Source: Bryobacterales bacterium (lineage in GTDB: Bacteria > Acidobacteriota > Terriglobia > Bryobacterales > Bryobacteraceae). From it: a DNA stretch of 64,000 nt. This document shows positions 63,143 through 64,000 of the stretch, piece after piece. The DNA lies in contig PLRJ01000087.1 in assembly GCA_003163855.1 (NCBI GenBank), forward strand, positions 12,479 through 76,478. The letters are read 5' to 3'. The notes beneath the pieces are model-generated. The model had not been told where the DNA came from and searched no databases. It saw only the letters and a program-made list of their open reading frames with translations. Made by a program: the position numbers and the translations under genes. Within the stretch, counting starts at the first letter, position 1; each line of letters begins with the position of its first letter.

Positions 63143-63635
63143 TCGACCGGATCTTAAATCGATAGTCTTTGCGGATTGATCTACCTGCGCCTGTAAACAA
63201 TCCGCGAATATCGCTTCAAGACAAGAGCCTTCTTCTTGAAGCGATGCATTCTCTACAGAAGTACTGGCGATAGTACAATCCCTCCGGTCCAATGTTTTAC
63301 GGCAACTCTCGAAAATGTTAAAAAAGGAGTTACGGTCAAGTCTCAATCTATTCGCCCAGGACAGCAGTCTGGCTGGCGAGTCCCGCGCTGATTCGGGATC
63401 TCCCTGTGACGAACAGGGCGGAGCATGGACTCAAGAGTAGTTGGGTCGCTCGTTTACACAGTCTCTCTAGCTGCACAATCGGCTTCGTATCAAGCAGGTG
63501 GACAACTTACTCTCAAAATCAGTATGCTGAGAGTCAATCCCAACGTATACTCTTTCTCGCCTCATGGTTACTCGTGTTTTCTGAGGCCTGGTTGTTGATT
63601 AGCGAGTGGCAGACATTTCTGGAGGCGTTAGCAGT
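63143..63635. other. Intergenic region before the second Wzz-like gene
   Basis: A 12-bp perfect inverted repeat (listed separately) lies early in the region. Two short plus-strand frames (63314-63439 and 63406-63639) overlap; the second ends with a stop overlapping the Wzz start (TTTGATT) and contains a hydrophobic stretch (RILFLASWLLVFSEAWLLIS). Neither is recognisable. Confidence 0.4.
63210..63245 (+). terminator. Perfect 12-bp hairpin downstream of the acyltransferase gene
   Basis: ATCGCTTCAAGA (63210-63221) pairs with TCTTGAAGCGAT (63234-63245) around a 12-base loop, 68 bases after the acyltransferase stop. No T-run follows, so it may stop transcription with help or protect the 3' end. 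Confidence 0.5.
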
Positions 63636-63639
63636 TTGA
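63406..63639 (+). CDS. Possible small membrane protein (77 aa) before wzz-like gene
   Basis: GTG 63406 opens a 77-codon frame with one hydrophobic segment near its end. Its TGA stop (63637-63639) overlaps the TTG start of the Wzz-like gene, which is how coupled genes are often arranged. No family is recognised and the first half looks of chance composition, so it may be spurious. Confidence 0.2.
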   Translation: MTNRAEHGLKSSWVARLHSLSSCTIGFVSSRWTTYSQNQYAESQSQRILFLASWLLVFSEAWLLISEWQTFLEALAV

Positions 63640-64000
63640 TTAGCGACATAGTCCAAATTCTTAATCGGCGAAAGTGGCAGATTCTTGTTACGTTCTTCTC
63701 TATTGTCGGGATCGTCGTAGCCGTAACTTTTCTGCTGCCAAAGAAATACGAGACGCGCATGAAGATCCTGGTTAAGAGTGAGCGCACTGCTGGCAATGGA
63801 TACGGCAGCGGCGGCGACGTCAGTGAGAACCAGGTCAACACTGAGATGGAAATGCTGACCAGCAACAATCTGCTGGAGCAAGTGGTGAAATGGAGCGGCC
63901 TTCAGCATAACGAGGACGTAAGTTCCCTTCCCGCCGCTGAACAGCAGCCAGTGGCCATAGAAAAGGCAGTCCGCAGGCTTGAACACGATCTGAAGATCGC
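63636..64000 (+). CDS. Wzz-like chain-length determinant (partial, right edge)
   Basis: The frame starts with TTG 63636 behind GGAGG (ten bases between) and is open to the window edge. The N-terminus MISDIVQILNRRKWQILVTF and FFSIVGIVVAVTFLLPKKYE is the first membrane helix and Wzz motif; MKILVKSERTAGNGY, then NQVNTEMEMLTSNNLLEQVV continue the periplasmic domain typical of Wzz/GumC. It would regulate chain length of a second polymer, or be a partner of the Wzc-like protein lacking a working ATPase. The C-terminus, including any kinase domain, lies outside the window. Confidence 0.85.
   Translation, partial: MISDIVQILNRRKWQILVTFFSIVGIVVAVTFLLPKKYETRMKILVKSERTAGNGYGSGGDVSENQVNTEMEMLTSNNLLEQVVKWSGLQHNEDVSSLPAAEQQPVAIEKAVRRLEHDLKI

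Overview
The window is high-GC bacterial DNA that looks like Acidobacteriota, probably the Solibacter/Bryobacter side of the phylum. This is inferred from the Oar-type TonB receptor with a carboxypeptidase-like N-terminal domain, huge secreted proteins with tandem fibronectin type III (FN3) domains, C-terminal 'VDTR' repeat modules on a glycoside hydrolase, and an ECF sigma/XRE-cupin divergent pair. No rRNA, tRNA, CRISPR or insertion sequence was recognised. The left gene (pectate-lyase-like) and the right gene (Wzz-like) are cut by the window edges.

Region 1 (1-23.5 kb) is mostly housekeeping and accessory genes: a secreted beta-helix protein, YdcH, a RimI-like acetyltransferase, a TPR lipoprotein-like protein, an XRE-cupin regulator divergent from an ECF sigma factor, an M50 membrane protease, free-methionine sulfoxide reductase, an Oar-like TonB receptor, a large GH95-like secreted glycosidase, a TPR protein, queG, a glucosaminidase-like protein, an O-antigen-ligase-like protein, a TIR-membrane protein, mazG and a PilZ protein. 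Between the TonB receptor and the glycosidase lies a gene graveyard with a decayed EmrA/HlyD adaptor.

Region 2 (23.8-64 kb) is a large exopolysaccharide locus. It has a priming sugar-phosphate transferase, two WecG/TagA-type transferases (one fused to a STAS domain), five other glycosyltransferases, two Gfo/Idh/MocA dehydrogenases, two left-handed beta-helix acetyltransferases, two membrane acyltransferases, a Wzx flippase, a Wzy-like polymerase, a Wza export protein, a Wzc/Wzz-like protein whose ATPase domain has lost its Walker A motif, and a second partial Wzz-like gene at the right edge. The core (61.2 to 48.0 kb, minus strand) reads as one or two tightly packed operons with stop-start overlaps.

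The most distinctive content is a family of three very large secreted paralogs (about 23.8-27.3, 36.3-40.3 and 43.8-47.8 kb), set inside the polysaccharide locus. Each has a signal peptide, a carbohydrate-binding-like domain, a clan-A-like glycosidase core with two conserved Glu sites, and a C-terminal array of 4, 6 or 5 FN3 domains ending in the same cap. All three share a leader with a GAGG ribosome-binding site and a TTG start. A fourth secreted protein (27.5-30.4 kb) is a right-handed beta-helix with one lectin/lyase-like domain inserted near its N-terminus and a second copy at its C-terminus. The simplest model is that the locus makes and exports a polysaccharide, while the secreted paralogs bind, trim or crosslink it outside the cell. 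This is inference from neighbourhood and domains only.
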